DNA from: CAYVAP01 sp964343195
Lineage (GTDB): Bacteria > Bacteroidota > Bacteroidia > J057
DNA length: 5,687 bases
Reading direction: 5' to 3'
NCBI GenBank assembly: GCA_964343195.1
Contig: CAYFIR010000219.1
Span: forward strand, 1 to 5,687
This document shows, one piece after another, positions 5,532-5,687 of the stretch (the stretch's first letter is position 1; each line of letters opens with the position of its first letter). The position numbers were made by a program, and so were the translations under genes. The notes beneath the pieces are model-generated. The model worked only from the letters and a program-made list of their open reading frames with translations, searched no databases and was not told where the DNA came from.

Positions 5532-5687
5532 GGCCAGGAGTCATAGTGGGTGTGAAGACTTTACTATCAGAGATCCTGAGACTCTCTATTCCCTATCCCA
5601 CATTTGTTTTTCTTTGTTTCGGTTTTAACATCTTAGGAACGCGAGAAAAATAACTTCCCGATTTTACGAAGAGATCTTGTTCGCAGG

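Noticed and set aside
5567..5587. Hairpin AGAGA / TCTCT after the T9SS gene as a terminator
   Set aside because: A five-base stem with a nine-base loop and no adjacent T-run is too weak.
5593..5685. Open minus-strand frame at the right edge as the 3' end of a neighbouring gene
   Set aside because: About 30 open codons are expected by chance about a quarter of the time, and no family is recognisable.

Overview
The window looks like chromosomal DNA of a Bacteroidota bacterium, most likely of the Saprospiria/Lewinella type. The evidence is a type IX secretion (T9SS) type A C-terminal sorting domain, a '3-coathanger stack' tail on a secreted metalloprotease, a Bacteroidota-style promoter (TTTG / TAnnTTTG), starts without Shine-Dalgarno sequences, and WG-repeat and CHAT proteins of a kind common in that group. 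The genus is inference.

Layout. Positions 1-275 hold no gene; they carry diverged tandem copies of an intergenic repeat. Two genes on the minus strand follow and are read from right to left. The first (2388 to 1564) encodes a short CHAT (caspase-like) protein with a C-terminal membrane anchor. The second (1445 to 276), 118 bp downstream, encodes a secreted WG-repeat protein. Positions 2389-3227 are an 839-bp divergent intergenic region. Its left half is a composite of hairpin repeats: two 52-bp direct repeats flank an inverted pair of G/C-tract hairpin modules. Its right half is a promoter followed by a leader of about 250 nt with two tiny ORFs and two hairpins.

On the plus strand, 3228-4526 encodes a secreted HExxH metalloprotease whose frame is broken by a single in-frame TAG at 3669-3671 and is otherwise open. 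Nine bases later, 4536-5531 encodes a secreted T9SS cargo protein of unknown function. These two genes probably share one transcript. The last 156 bp (5532-5687) show no supportable gene.

How the genes work together. The plus-strand pair makes exported proteins that would leave the cell by Sec and, at least for the second, T9SS. The minus-strand pair combines a cytoplasm-facing, membrane-anchored CHAT domain with an exported WG-repeat protein. A functional link within that pair is suggested only by order and strand. No RNA gene, CRISPR array, insertion sequence or complete mobile element was recognised.
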